From NCBI RefSeq assembly GCF_000168975.1, contig NZ_AAUW01000003.1, forward strand, positions 186,001 through 250,000: a stretch of DNA of 64,000 nt, written 5' to 3'. The position numbers and the translations under genes are program-made. Numbering within the stretch: position 1 is the first letter of the stretch; each line of letters starts with the position of its first letter. Of this stretch, positions 42,866 through 51,658 are shown one piece after another. Origin of the DNA: Roseibium aggregatum IAM 12614 (GTDB lineage Bacteria; Pseudomonadota; Alphaproteobacteria; Rhizobiales; Stappiaceae). The notes beneath the pieces are model-generated. The model saw only the letters and a list, made by a program, of their open reading frames with translations. It was not told where the DNA came from and ran no database searches.

Positions 42866-43675
42866 CTATGCTCGGCGCAGGGCACGTTCACCCCTGAAGT
42901 AAGATTTAATCCAGGGATCATCATTTTTCATCATGTCGTCCATCGTTCCGATGGCCAGAACCCGCTTTTTCCCAAGAACAGCAATCCGATCGCAGATAGA
43001 ATGCAGACTATCAAGATCATGGGTGACCATATAAACGGTCAGTCCGAGGGTCGAACTGAGATTTGCAATAAGCGAATCAAAGGCCGCCGCCCCGATCGGA
43101 TCAAGTCCGGACGTCGGCTCGTCCAGAAACACCAAATCCGGGTCGAGTGCAAGGGCACGGGCCAGGCTGGCTCTTTTGATCATGCCCCCGGAAAGTTCTG
43201 ACGGAAGCTTGTCGGCAGCATCTTGCGGCAAGCCGACAAGTTCCAGCTTCAAGGTTGCAAGCTCGTCCATCAACTGCGGAGAAAGCTTCAGGTGTTCCCG
43301 CATGGGAACCTGAATGTTCTGTTTGACCGACAGCGAGGAAAACAGCGCGCCCTGCTGAAAAAGCACGCCCCAGCGGCGCTCGATGGCCGTGCGCTCCTTC
43401 GCTGTTGCGGTCGACAGGTCGTGCCCGAACACCGAGATCTTTCCGGTTCGCCGCGGCGTCAGGCCCAGGATTGTGCGCATCAACACCGACTTGCCAGTCC
43501 CCGACCCGCCAACGAACCCCAACACCTCACCCCGGCGTACATCCAGGTCGAGATCCTGCAGGATGATCTTGGAACCGAACCCGACCGTGATATCGCGCAC
43601 GGACAGGACGTTGTCCGAATCCTCTCCCGTCGAGGTGGTCTCTCTTTCAGGCGTGGCGCTTTGGCTCTGCGTCAT
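42866..43675 (-). CDS. mlaF: MlaF-type ABC transporter ATPase
   Basis: A 269-residue ABC ATPase. Walker A is GGSGTGKS, the signature is LSGGMIKRASLARALALDPDLVFLDEPTSGLDP with Walker B and the following Glu, and the H-loop is VTHDLDS. The ATG at 43675 (7 bases after the permease stop) is preferred to a start inside the permease gene. It powers phospholipid movement by the MlaE/MlaD complex across the inner membrane. Confidence 0.92.
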   Translation of the reverse strand: MTQSQSATPERETTSTGEDSDNVLSVRDITVGFGSKIILQDLDLDVRRGEVLGFVGGSGTGKSVLMRTILGLTPRRTGKISVFGHDLSTATAKERTAIERRWGVLFQQGALFSSLSVKQNIQVPMREHLKLSPQLMDELATLKLELVGLPQDAADKLPSELSGGMIKRASLARALALDPDLVFLDEPTSGLDPIGAAAFDSLIANLSSTLGLTVYMVTHDLDSLHSICDRIAVLGKKRVLAIGTMDDMMKNDDPWIKSYFRGERALRRA

Positions 43676-43682
43676 CGGTTGG

Positions 43683-44831
43683 TCAAACTCCAATCGCGGC
43701 AAAGAAAATGGCGAAGAAACCATCCACCACGATGACAAGAAAAATGGCTTTCACCACCGACATGGTTGTATGGCGGCCAAGAGATTCGGATGAGCCTTCG
43801 ACCTTCAATCCCTCCACACAGGCAATCAGGCCGACGATCAGCGCCATGAAAGGTGCCTTCACGAGGCCCACAACCAGCGTATTGATGGTGATGGCTGCCT
43901 GCAACTGGGTCAGAAAGGCGGCGGGCGGAATGTCCAGATACGCCCAGGTCACCATCCCCGATCCGAAAAGGGCTGCGAGGTCGGAAATGAAGGTGAGGAT
44001 AGGCAGCGCAATCATCAGCGCCAGAATGCGCGGCAGCACCAGGACTTCGGTCACGCTGAGGCCGATCACGTGCAGCGCATCGACTTCCTCCTGCATCCGC
44101 ATGGCCCCCAGTTCCGCCGTGAAGGCGGACCCCGAGCGGCCTGCCACCATGATGGCGGTCAGAATCACCCCGATTTCCCTGAGCACCAGGATGCCGGCAA
44201 GGTCGACCACGAAGATGTCGGCCCCGAATTGTCTGAGGTAGAAGCCGCCCTGCTGCGAGATGATGGCGCCGATGAGAAAACTCATCAGGGCGACGATCGG
44301 CACAGCGCCGATGCAGCTCCGGTCGAACTGAACCGCGATCGATATGCTGCGCAGCCGTTTGGGCTGCAGCAGAACCGTCGACAAAACCAGGCCGAGGGAG
44401 CCCAGAATATGCAGCATCGCCAGAGCGTCGTGATAAACATCGACCATCTGCCGGCCGGTGGCTTCCAGAAAGCCGGCAATGGAAAACCCGCCCGGATCCG
44501 GTTTCCAGCTTGGCGGATGGTGGTTCTCGATCTCTTCGAACAGGGTCTTTCGGACGGGGGAAACACCGGACAGGCCAACCTTGCGTCCCTCGAATTCCAA
44601 GCGCCCGCGCGTGCGATGGATCAGCCAGGCGCCGCTCGTGTCCAGGTGTTCGATCCTTGAAACATCAATGCAGGTGAGCCGTTTTTTGTCGAGGGTGAGG
44701 CCGTTCAGCTCTCTTTCGGCGTCGGCAATGGTGCTGACGGTCCAGTCACCGGAAAGGGCAAGGTACTGTTCATCAGGCCCATCCGCCTCCAGAGCCGATT
44801 TCGGCGCGATGTTTTTTTCCAAGAATGCCAT
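43683..44831 (-). CDS. mlaE: MlaE-type permease with N-terminal STAS domain
   Basis: A 382-residue permease. Residues of about 25-110 form a STAS/MlaB-like domain (LALSGDWTVSTIADAERE, then CIDVSRIEHLDTSGAWLIHR), so the MlaB role is fused here, as in many alphaproteobacteria. The rest is MlaE: five or six helices with the segments VLREIGVILTAIMVAGRSGSAFTAELG and MRMQEEVDALHVIGLS. The ATG at 44831 is used; a TTG at 44900 would extend it. It heads the operon mlaE-mlaF-mlaD-lipoprotein. Confidence 0.92.
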   Translation of the reverse strand: MAFLEKNIAPKSALEADGPDEQYLALSGDWTVSTIADAERELNGLTLDKKRLTCIDVSRIEHLDTSGAWLIHRTRGRLEFEGRKVGLSGVSPVRKTLFEEIENHHPPSWKPDPGGFSIAGFLEATGRQMVDVYHDALAMLHILGSLGLVLSTVLLQPKRLRSISIAVQFDRSCIGAVPIVALMSFLIGAIISQQGGFYLRQFGADIFVVDLAGILVLREIGVILTAIMVAGRSGSAFTAELGAMRMQEEVDALHVIGLSVTEVLVLPRILALMIALPILTFISDLAALFGSGMVTWAYLDIPPAAFLTQLQAAITINTLVVGLVKAPFMALIVGLIACVEGLKVEGSSESLGRHTTMSVVKAIFLVIVVDGFFAIFFAAIGV

Positions 44832-44957
44832 TCCGGCTGGCTGCCCTCTTGCCGCTGGTTCACCATCCCCCGTATACCTGATGGAGAAGTTCAATACCAA
44901 CCGTCATTCACCATGAAGTTGGTATCCCCCTCCAGCAGCCACTTGAAAGCTCTATCC

Positions 44958-45971
44958 ATGGAAATTGCACGTCCTTACCTGTTGTTTCTCGGTGATGTTC
45001 CCGATGCCCTTGCCGCCAAGACCGCCATTGGCATTGTAGACTGGCGCAAGGACTGGTGCCTGGGCCAGGTCCGCATGCCGGGCTGCGCCGCCGACACCGG
45101 CCTCACCGACATGTCGATTGCACAGGGGGCGGAAGCCGGCGCCAAGACGTTCATCATCGGGGCCGTAAACGCCGGTGGACGTTTGCCGGAACATTGGGTC
45201 GAATCCGTCGTTGAAGCTCTCGACGCAGGTATGGACGTGGCCTCCGGCCTGCACGTGCGCCTTGCCAGTGTGCCGGCGATCAAGGAAGCCGCCGAGCGCA
45301 ACGGCCGCCAGCTTCACGACGTGCGCCACAGCGACATGGCGTTTGCCACCGGCAAAGGCACCAAACGCGCAGGCAAGCGCATTCTGGCCGTCGGCACCGA
45401 TTGCTCCGTCGGCAAGAAATACACCGCCCTTGCCATGGACAAGGCCATGAACGACCGCGGCTACTCCAGCACTTTCTGCGCCACCGGCCAGACCGGCGTG
45501 TTCATTTCCGGCCGCGGCGTCGCGCTCGACGCGGTGATTGCGGACTTCATTTCCGGTGCCGCCGAATGGATCTCGCCCGAGACCGATCCCGATCACTGGC
45601 AGATCATCGAGGGCCAGGGCTCGCTGTTCCACCCGTCCTTTGCCGGGGTCACGCTTGGCCTTCTGCACGGCTCCCAGCCGGACGGCTTCATCGTCTGCCA
45701 CGAACCGACCCGCACCAAGATGCGCGGTGTCGAAACGCCGCTGCCGACGATCCAGCAGGTCATCGACATGACGATCGCCTGCGGCAAGCTGACCAATCCG
45801 GACATCCGCTGTGTCGGCATTGCGGTCAACACAACCGCACTCGATGACGACGAAGCCCTCGCGTATCTGGCCAAGATCGGCGAAAAGCATGGCCTGCCCG
45901 CAACCGATCCGGTGCGCTACGGCATGGAAACCATCGTCGACAAGGTTTCGGCCGAATTCGGTGCGCCATGA
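44958..45971 (+). CDS. dgcN: D-glutamate N-acetyltransferase DgcN (DUF1611)
   Basis: A 337-residue DUF1611 protein. DgcN is reported to acetylate D-glutamate, the first step of a marine bacterial route that ends in L-glutamate. An N-terminal Rossmann-like region (MEIARPYLLFLGDVPDALAAKTA) precedes a P-loop-like segment ILAVGTDCSVGKKYTALAM and a C-terminal domain with DGFIVCHEPTRTKMRG. The ATG at 44958 starts the conserved sequence; the ATG at 44913 adds 15 unconserved residues. It overlaps dgcA by 4 bases, giving the two-gene unit expected for this pathway. Confidence 0.87.
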   Translation: MEIARPYLLFLGDVPDALAAKTAIGIVDWRKDWCLGQVRMPGCAADTGLTDMSIAQGAEAGAKTFIIGAVNAGGRLPEHWVESVVEALDAGMDVASGLHVRLASVPAIKEAAERNGRQLHDVRHSDMAFATGKGTKRAGKRILAVGTDCSVGKKYTALAMDKAMNDRGYSSTFCATGQTGVFISGRGVALDAVIADFISGAAEWISPETDPDHWQIIEGQGSLFHPSFAGVTLGLLHGSQPDGFIVCHEPTRTKMRGVETPLPTIQQVIDMTIACGKLTNPDIRCVGIAVNTTALDDDEALAYLAKIGEKHGLPATDPVRYGMETIVDKVSAEFGAP

Positions 45972-46951
45972 GCCTTGAGGTCAGCATCGAGGCACAACGC
46001 TTCGAAATCGCGGGAGGTTTCAGGATCTCCCGCGAGACCCGCACCCATGCCCAGGTCATCGTCGTTACCCTGAGCGACGGCACCGCGACCGGCCATGGCG
46101 AAAGCGTGCCCTATCCGCGTTACGGCGAATCGCTCGAAACCGTGCAGACTCAGATCGAGGAAATCGCGCCTCTTTTGAAAGACGGCCTCAACCGGGAACA
46201 GCTTCTTGAGGCTATGCCCGCGGGAGCCGCCCGCAACGCCGTCGACTGCGCCCTTTGGGATCTGGAAGCCAAGCGCACCGGAAGATCTGCGACAGACATC
46301 GCCGGTGTCGGACCGTTGAAACCCGTCACCACGGCCTTCACCATCAGTGTCGATACGCCGGACAAGATGGCTGAAAAGACGCGGGCCGCTGCTCATCGCC
46401 CGCTGTTGAAGATCAAGCTTGCGGGCCCCGGTGACGACGAGCGGATTGCCGCCGTGCGCCTTGCCGCCCCCGACAGCACCCTGATCGTCGACGCCAACGA
46501 AGCCTGGGACGAAAGCTGTTTCGAAACCAACATGGCCGCCTGTGAGGCTGCAGGCGTTGCCCTGATCGAGCAGCCGCTGCCATCGAAGAACGACGGTCTT
46601 CTGGCGGGGCTTGAAAGGCGTGTGGTGATCTGCGCCGACGAAAGTCTCCATCCGGGCAAGAGCATCGACGGACTGCGCGCGAAGTATGACGCGGTCAACA
46701 TCAAGCTCGACAAGGCAGGCGGCCTGACGGCTGCACTGAAGCTTTTCGATGATGCGCGCGCCCAGGATCTGAAAGTCATGGTCGGCTGCATGCTTGGCAC
46801 GTCTCTGGCCATGGCACCCGCAGTGCTGATAGCCCAGAAGGCGGATTTCGTCGATCTCGACGGGCCGCTGCTTCTGGCCGAAGACCGCTCGCCGGGCCTG
46901 AAGTTCGAAGGCAGCACCCTTTTCCCGCCTCAGCCGGAGCTGTGGGGGTAA
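45968..46951 (+). CDS. dgcA: N-acetyl-D-glutamate racemase DgcA (enolase superfamily)
   Basis: A 327-residue mandelate-racemase/muconate-lactonizing member of the dipeptide epimerase branch. The catalytic Lys pair is in LLKIKLAGPGD, the metal ligands are in IVDANEAW, ALIEQPLP and VICADESLH, and the opposite-side Lys is in AVNIKLDKAGGL. Dipeptide epimerases look similar; the adjoining dgcN favours N-acetyl-D-glutamate racemase, which gives N-acetyl-L-glutamate. A terminator follows. Confidence 0.83.
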   Translation: MSLEVSIEAQRFEIAGGFRISRETRTHAQVIVVTLSDGTATGHGESVPYPRYGESLETVQTQIEEIAPLLKDGLNREQLLEAMPAGAARNAVDCALWDLEAKRTGRSATDIAGVGPLKPVTTAFTISVDTPDKMAEKTRAAAHRPLLKIKLAGPGDDERIAAVRLAAPDSTLIVDANEAWDESCFETNMAACEAAGVALIEQPLPSKNDGLLAGLERRVVICADESLHPGKSIDGLRAKYDAVNIKLDKAGGLTAALKLFDDARAQDLKVMVGCMLGTSLAMAPAVLIAQKADFVDLDGPLLLAEDRSPGLKFEGSTLFPPQPELWG

Positions 46952-46974
46952 GGTAAAAAGCCTGAATGAAAACG

Positions 46975-47011
46975 AAAAACGCCGGCTCCTGTGATCAGGA
47001 CCGGCGTTTTT
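46975..47011. terminator. Bidirectional terminator, dgcA / MFS gene
   Basis: An outer stem AAAAACGCCGG/CCGGCGTTTTT (46975-46985 with 47001-47011) encloses a second stem TCCTG/CAGGA. It lies between two convergent genes. Confidence 0.88.
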
Positions 47012-47085
47012 AGTGGCCTGCGTATCCCGAGTTTTAGAAGTGGCAACAATCTCGTTTCAGCGCAGATCGTCAGCTTATTTCAGTG

Positions 47086-48270
47086 TTACTCCGCCGCCAT
47101 GCGCTTTCGCAGCATCGGCGTCATGGCCAGCGTCAGCAGGGTGCCTATTGCCGCGACCACCGACATCACGAAGAAGGGCCAGTCCGGATTGATCTCGTAA
47201 ATGGCACCGGAAACGCTGAGACCGATCGCCATCTGGATGCCCACGGACGTTGCCAAAAGCCCCTGCCCCGTTCCCGCCCACCGGCTGGGCACGACCCGCG
47301 CAAGAATTGCCACAGCCCCCAGATGCGCCGCACCGAAAGAAAGGCCATGCAACGTCTGGAGGGCGGCCATGGCAGAAACCGTATCTGCGAAGGGAAACAG
47401 CAGCCACCGCACAGTGGCCGCCGCGCCGGCTGCCAGCAGGAAGAGCGGCGGATCGAACCGTTGCGCCAGCTTTCCGGCGACCGTGAACAGGGCGATTTCA
47501 GCCGCAACGCCTGTTGCCCACAACAGACCGATAGCAAAATCCGGAACGTCCATGGCCTGCCAATAAAGCGTGCCAAAGCCGTAGAAGGCAGAATGGCTCG
47601 CCTGGTAAAGGCCGAGCACCACCAGCAATGGCCAGAACCAGACGCTTTTGAAAGGCGTGTCCATGTCGTCGTCGTCAGATCCAGTTCCGGCTCCTGACGT
47701 GGCGCTCGCGTCACGCCGCTTTTGGCGGGGAAGCGACATGGCAACAGCTCCTGTTGCGAGCGAAGCCAGGCCCACGGCAACGACGATGAGCCAGGATGTG
47801 CCCTCTGCAGCCAGCGAACCTCCGACAATGCTGGCGACCACAAAACCGGCCGAACCCCACAGCCGCATGCGCGCATAATCGGCCCCGGTATTGCGCTGAA
47901 CATCCAGCGCATAGGCATCGCTGAGCGGCACCACGGGTGCATTCATGACCATGTAGCCGATCACCGCGATGGACAGGAACACAAGCCCAAGGGGGAGAAA
48001 ATACAGACCGATGAAGGTTGCCGCCGCCAAGGAGTAGATCAGGATCGACAGACGGCGCTGGCCGGTACGGTCGGAGAGATTCGACAGAAGCGGGCTTGCC
48101 GCGATCCGGGCAATGGTGCCTATCCCCAGAACAAATCCGATTTCGGCAGCCGTCAGCCCGCGAAAGCCGAGTACGACCGGAATAAACGGCAGAAACAGGC
48201 CAACGCCGAAGAAATGGCTGGCGAACAGGGCCGAGACACGGCTGCTGATGCTGGAACGGTCGAGCGACAT
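47086..48270 (-). CDS. MFS transporter, MFS_1_like / sugar-symporter type
   Basis: A 394-residue major facilitator with about 12 helices; the first stretch (LFASHFFGVGLFLPFIPVVLGFRGL) and RIAASPLLSNLSDRTGQRRL (loop 2-3) resemble the phenylpropionate/lactose-permease-like group. Substrate unknown. It is convergent with dgcA, so not part of that operon. Confidence 0.83.
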   Translation of the reverse strand: MSLDRSSISSRVSALFASHFFGVGLFLPFIPVVLGFRGLTAAEIGFVLGIGTIARIAASPLLSNLSDRTGQRRLSILIYSLAAATFIGLYFLPLGLVFLSIAVIGYMVMNAPVVPLSDAYALDVQRNTGADYARMRLWGSAGFVVASIVGGSLAAEGTSWLIVVAVGLASLATGAVAMSLPRQKRRDASATSGAGTGSDDDDMDTPFKSVWFWPLLVVLGLYQASHSAFYGFGTLYWQAMDVPDFAIGLLWATGVAAEIALFTVAGKLAQRFDPPLFLLAAGAAATVRWLLFPFADTVSAMAALQTLHGLSFGAAHLGAVAILARVVPSRWAGTGQGLLATSVGIQMAIGLSVSGAIYEINPDWPFFVMSVVAAIGTLLTLAMTPMLRKRMAAE

Positions 48271-48389
48271 GGGATACCGGGCGTGGAACCGCCCTAAAAG
48301 GATGTTAACGATTTCCGCCTTACCTTAGGGCGAAGTTGTCCGTGTTACGGCAATAAACGACCCTTAGGCAAGTTGAGAATCGCGTCCAC

Positions 48390-49520
48390 ATGAAAGCGGC
48401 AGCAGCACAGGAACAGCCGGAGCTGATCGGCGAAGCCGAATATCAGACTCTCGAACAGACCCTGATGGAGTCCGATCGCGGGCGCAGGTTCCTGAAAGAG
48501 TTCCTCAATCGCAACAAGACACCGGAAACCACCGAGATCCTGACTGCGATTGGTCGGCTTGAAAAAATGATGACCCGGCAACGCAAGGTGCCGGACCTCG
48601 ACAAGATCCGACTCGACATTGCGGACATGCACGAGGCCATAGAGCGCACCAAGGCGGAGATTGCCAACATCAAGGCGGAAGGCGAGGAAAGCAACCGCTT
48701 TGTCGACGCCTCTCATGAACTCGATGCCATCGTCACCCAGACCGAAGGCGCGACCCAATCCATCCTGGAAGCCGCCGAGCAGATTCAGGAAAAGGCATGG
48801 GTCCTGCGCGAGAACGGTGCCGAGGATGCGGTCTGCGACGACATCGATGCCAAGGCGACCGAAATCTTCATGGCCTGCTCCTTCCAGGATCTGACCGGCC
48901 AGCGGACGAACAAGGTGGTCCAGGTGCTGCGCTACCTTGAAAGCCGCATCAACCTGATGATCAACATCTGGGGCATCGAGGAAATGGACGCCGACGCGAC
49001 GGCCGGTCCTGTCGACAATCGCCCGGATGCTCATCTCCTGAACGGTCCGCAGCTTGCTGGCGGCGTTTCCCAGACCAACGTCGATGAGCTGATGTCCGTG
49101 AGCGACGATGTGTTCGACGCCGCGCTGAAGGAAACCGGCGTCGATGAGAGGGCGCCGGAAGCCCCAACCCATGCCAGCGCAGCAGACGTCGATGCCATCA
49201 TGGCGACCGAGTCCGACGTCGATGACATTATGGCCGGCGGCGATGAGCCCATGGATGCGGCCGCCATCGACGACATGTTCGCCTCAGCCCCCGCGGCCGA
49301 GGAAGAAGAAGAAGACGAAACCGAACTCGCCGGTGCAGATCCGGACGCCACCCTGGACGAGGCTGCCATCGAACGCCTGTTCGACAGCGAAGTCGGCGAT
49401 ACCGCCGACGAAGCCGAAGCCGATGCGGAATGGGAACTGACCGAGGAAGTCGCCGAGGAAGATGGCGAAGACCCGCTGAAGCAGCTCTCCGAAGCAGAGC
49501 GTCAGGCCCTTTTCAACTAA
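48390..49520 (+). CDS. CheZ-like protein phosphatase with long acidic tail
   Basis: A 376-residue CheZ-family protein. The N-terminal 200 residues form the long helical hairpin; residues 165-171 read FQDLTGQ, matching the CheZ active-site motif whose second Gln attacks phospho-CheY, and Asp/Glu-rich residues lie nearby. The C-terminal 170 residues are acidic and disordered and hold five short motifs of the form x-(V/I)-(D/E)-x-(I/L/M)-(M/F): NVDELM, DVDAIM, DVDDIM, AIDDMF and AIERLF. E. coli CheZ has one such helix (VDDLL) that binds CheY. It is convergent with the globin-coupled receptor gene. A terminator follows. Confidence 0.78.
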   Translation: MKAAAAQEQPELIGEAEYQTLEQTLMESDRGRRFLKEFLNRNKTPETTEILTAIGRLEKMMTRQRKVPDLDKIRLDIADMHEAIERTKAEIANIKAEGEESNRFVDASHELDAIVTQTEGATQSILEAAEQIQEKAWVLRENGAEDAVCDDIDAKATEIFMACSFQDLTGQRTNKVVQVLRYLESRINLMINIWGIEEMDADATAGPVDNRPDAHLLNGPQLAGGVSQTNVDELMSVSDDVFDAALKETGVDERAPEAPTHASAADVDAIMATESDVDDIMAGGDEPMDAAAIDDMFASAPAAEEEEEDETELAGADPDATLDEAAIERLFDSEVGDTADEAEADAEWELTEEVAEEDGEDPLKQLSEAERQALFN

Positions 49521-49543
49521 GGCCGGATCTGACAGCAAATTCG

Positions 49544-49572
49544 AAAAAGGCGCCCACTGCGGCGCCTTTTTT
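49544..49572 (+). terminator. Terminator of the CheZ-like gene
   Basis: Stem GGCGCC/GGCGCC between A5 and T6 tracts, 24 bases after the stop. Standard rho-independent form. Confidence 0.9.
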
Positions 49573-49915
49573 GTGTCTTCGGCTATCCTTAGGCCCCGGC
49601 ACGACCTTTTAAAGACTCAGGCAGGGAACCGGTGCCGAAGAGAAAAAGGTACGTGACCACAGGGATCACAGCCTCCCCGATCCGGCTCGCGCTGCGCTTG
49701 TCCGGGATGACGATGGAGGGGAAAACCATGGAGGCATCGCAGGTCCAAGTGCCGTCACTGCGCTCGTGTTGCTCCCCTTACGAGGTCATCCCGGACGCAG
49801 CAAAGCGGAGATCCGGGATCGGGGCACCGAGGCGTTTGGATTGAAGCCACCAAGTCCCGGCAAAAGGCCGGGACAAAAATCAGGTGGCGAACCGCAACGG
49901 AGTGCCGGCCAGGTG
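49573..49915. other. Intergenic region with palindromic element A
   Basis: The 343 bases between the convergent CheZ-like and receptor genes hold no gene. Two inverted modules occupy 49675-49711 and 49785-49824. Confidence 0.6.
49675..49824. repeat. Intergenic palindromic element, copy A
   Basis: Left module 49675-49711 (CCCCGATCCGG...TCCGGGATGAC) and right module 49785-49824 (GTCATCCCGGACGCAG...CCGGGATCGGGG) are inverted relative to each other and 73 bases apart. The same paired arrangement recurs at 55988-56148. Confidence 0.82.
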
Positions 49916-51250
49916 TCAGGGCCGGGAGTTTATCTTGGCGAAGAATTGTTCCGCCTGCTGGCCAAGCTGACCGGCCTGATCCCTCAACGCCGCCGACATG
50001 TCCTGAATGGTGACAACGGCCCCTTCGACATTTTCAACCGACCCGCGCACGGCAGTGATCTCGTCGGTAAAGGCCTGGGTGCCCTGCGCGGCGATCTGGA
50101 CGTTGGAGGAAATTTCGGCGGTTGCCGCTGCCTGCTGTTCCACGGCCGATGCAATCCCGGTCGCGATTTCGGACAGTGCACCGATGATCGACGTGATGCC
50201 GTCGATATCCTGTACCGACTGCTTCGTGGCCTGCTGGATGCTGGCCACCTGTTCGGTGATTTCTTCCGTTGCCTTGGTGGTCTGGCTGGCAAGTTCCTTG
50301 ACCTCGGCGGCAACGACCGCAAATCCGCGCCCCATTTCTCCGGCGCGGGCCGCCTCGATGGTGGCGTTCAATGCCAGCAGGTTGGTCTGTGCCGCAATTT
50401 CGGAGATAAGACCGATCACCGAACCGACCTGATCCGCAAAGCCGGCAAGCTTCGTGACGGAATCGTTGGTGCTGCGCGCGCCTGCCACGGCCTTGATAGC
50501 CATTTCGCGCGACTGCTCCGCCTGACGGCCGATCTCGAGGATCGACGCGGACATTTCCTCCGTTGCCGTCGCGCTGGATTGCACACCGCTCGCCGTCTCC
50601 GCGGAGGTATTATCCATCATGACCATTCGTTCGCCAATGGCGCCGGTTTCCCGGCGCAGACTGCCCGAAGATGCCTCAAGCTGTTCGGAGGCCGTGCCGA
50701 GAGTACCGACCGTACCGCCGAGCACATCCTGAAATTCCTGGATGGCTGCCTTCAGTTCGGTCTCGCGCCCGACCGCATCGGTCACCATTTTCTCGTGATA
50801 GGTGGAGATCGCCACATCCATGTCGAGCATGACCAGCTTCGTCATCACCTGCACTGCCTGCAAGCGCTTGCCTGAGGACATGAAGCGCTTCGTCAGGATC
50901 ATCTCTGTGAGCTGTGTCAGGGCGAAGGAATAGCCACCGATGTACCAGCTTGGATCGAGACCGATCCGTTCATGGGTAAGGCCGATCTTCACCGCCCGTT
51001 CCTGATAGGCTTCATCGGGGCCCGTTGCGAAAAGGCCTTCCCAATGGCTCATCTGCGCTTTCACCAGGCGGGCCTGCTGATCGCCGACAAGCGCCGCCAG
51101 ATGCGGAACGGTTTTCACATGCGTATAGAACTCGTCCAGAATCTTCGGCAAGGCATCCTTGATCGCCGGCCAGACGGACTGCGCCAGCGTCCGGTCCTCA
51201 TCGGTGTAACGGAAAAACTTCAACCGATCTTTCAAGGTGTTAGTCTGCAT
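49916..51250 (-). CDS. Globin-coupled methyl-accepting chemotaxis receptor
   Basis: Soluble aerotaxis-type receptor (444 residues). Residues 5-155 form a sensor globin (protoglobin), with proximal His93 in [21 protein letters not shown]; haem binding allows response to oxygen or related gases. From about 180 a long coiled coil leads into the MCP signalling domain with the hairpin tip [31 protein letters not shown]-type sequence. There are no membrane segments and no C-terminal NWETF tether. It is a HemAT-like architecture. A cheZ-like gene is convergent. Confidence 0.92.
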   Translation of the reverse strand: MQTNTLKDRLKFFRYTDEDRTLAQSVWPAIKDALPKILDEFYTHVKTVPHLAALVGDQQARLVKAQMSHWEGLFATGPDEAYQERAVKIGLTHERIGLDPSWYIGGYSFALTQLTEMILTKRFMSSGKRLQAVQVMTKLVMLDMDVAISTYHEKMVTDAVGRETELKAAIQEFQDVLGGTVGTLGTASEQLEASSGSLRRETGAIGERMVMMDNTSAETASGVQSSATATEEMSASILEIGRQAEQSREMAIKAVAGARSTNDSVTKLAGFADQVGSVIGLISEIAAQTNLLALNATIEAARAGEMGRGFAVVAAEVKELASQTTKATEEITEQVASIQQATKQSVQDIDGITSIIGALSEIATGIASAVEQQAAATAEISSNVQIAAQGTQAFTDEITAVRGSVENVEGAVVTIQDMSAALRDQAGQLGQQAEQFFAKINSRP

Positions 51251-51658
51251 GGATGCCCCTTGGAACAGCTCGGAGACGGCCGGGAAGCCGGCCTCATGAG
51301 CTGATCGCTTTACAGTTACCGGACCGCCGGGCCTTGCCAGTGAAAAGGCACGGGATCCCTACCCAATTCAGCGTGTGTCGCCCGGCCTCTTTCAAGCCTC
51401 TGCGGACTTTTAAAAGGCAAAAGACGGCGAACCGCGCCATGTTTGATGCATCGGGAACGCTGGCAATGACCAGATGATGAAAGGAGAAGACGCTGCAGCG
51501 TTGCTGGCAATGCCCACTGCAATTGGATCTTCGGCAATCCCGTTCACATCGTCCCGACGAAAATGCAAACAGACCGCCGCACCGGATGGGCTCTCCCACC
51601 CGGCGTCGGCAAGCCATGCTTGTAGACCCCGCTCTAGCGAATAGGCCCTAAGGGTGCG
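51251..51658. other. Intergenic, 408 bases, no gene seen
   Basis: This region lies between the start of the globin-receptor gene and the stop of the dehydratase gene, both on the minus strand. It should hold the receptor promoter, but I found no clear -35/-10, sigma-54 site, hairpin or RNA gene. Short open frames here lack coding features. Confidence 0.5.
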
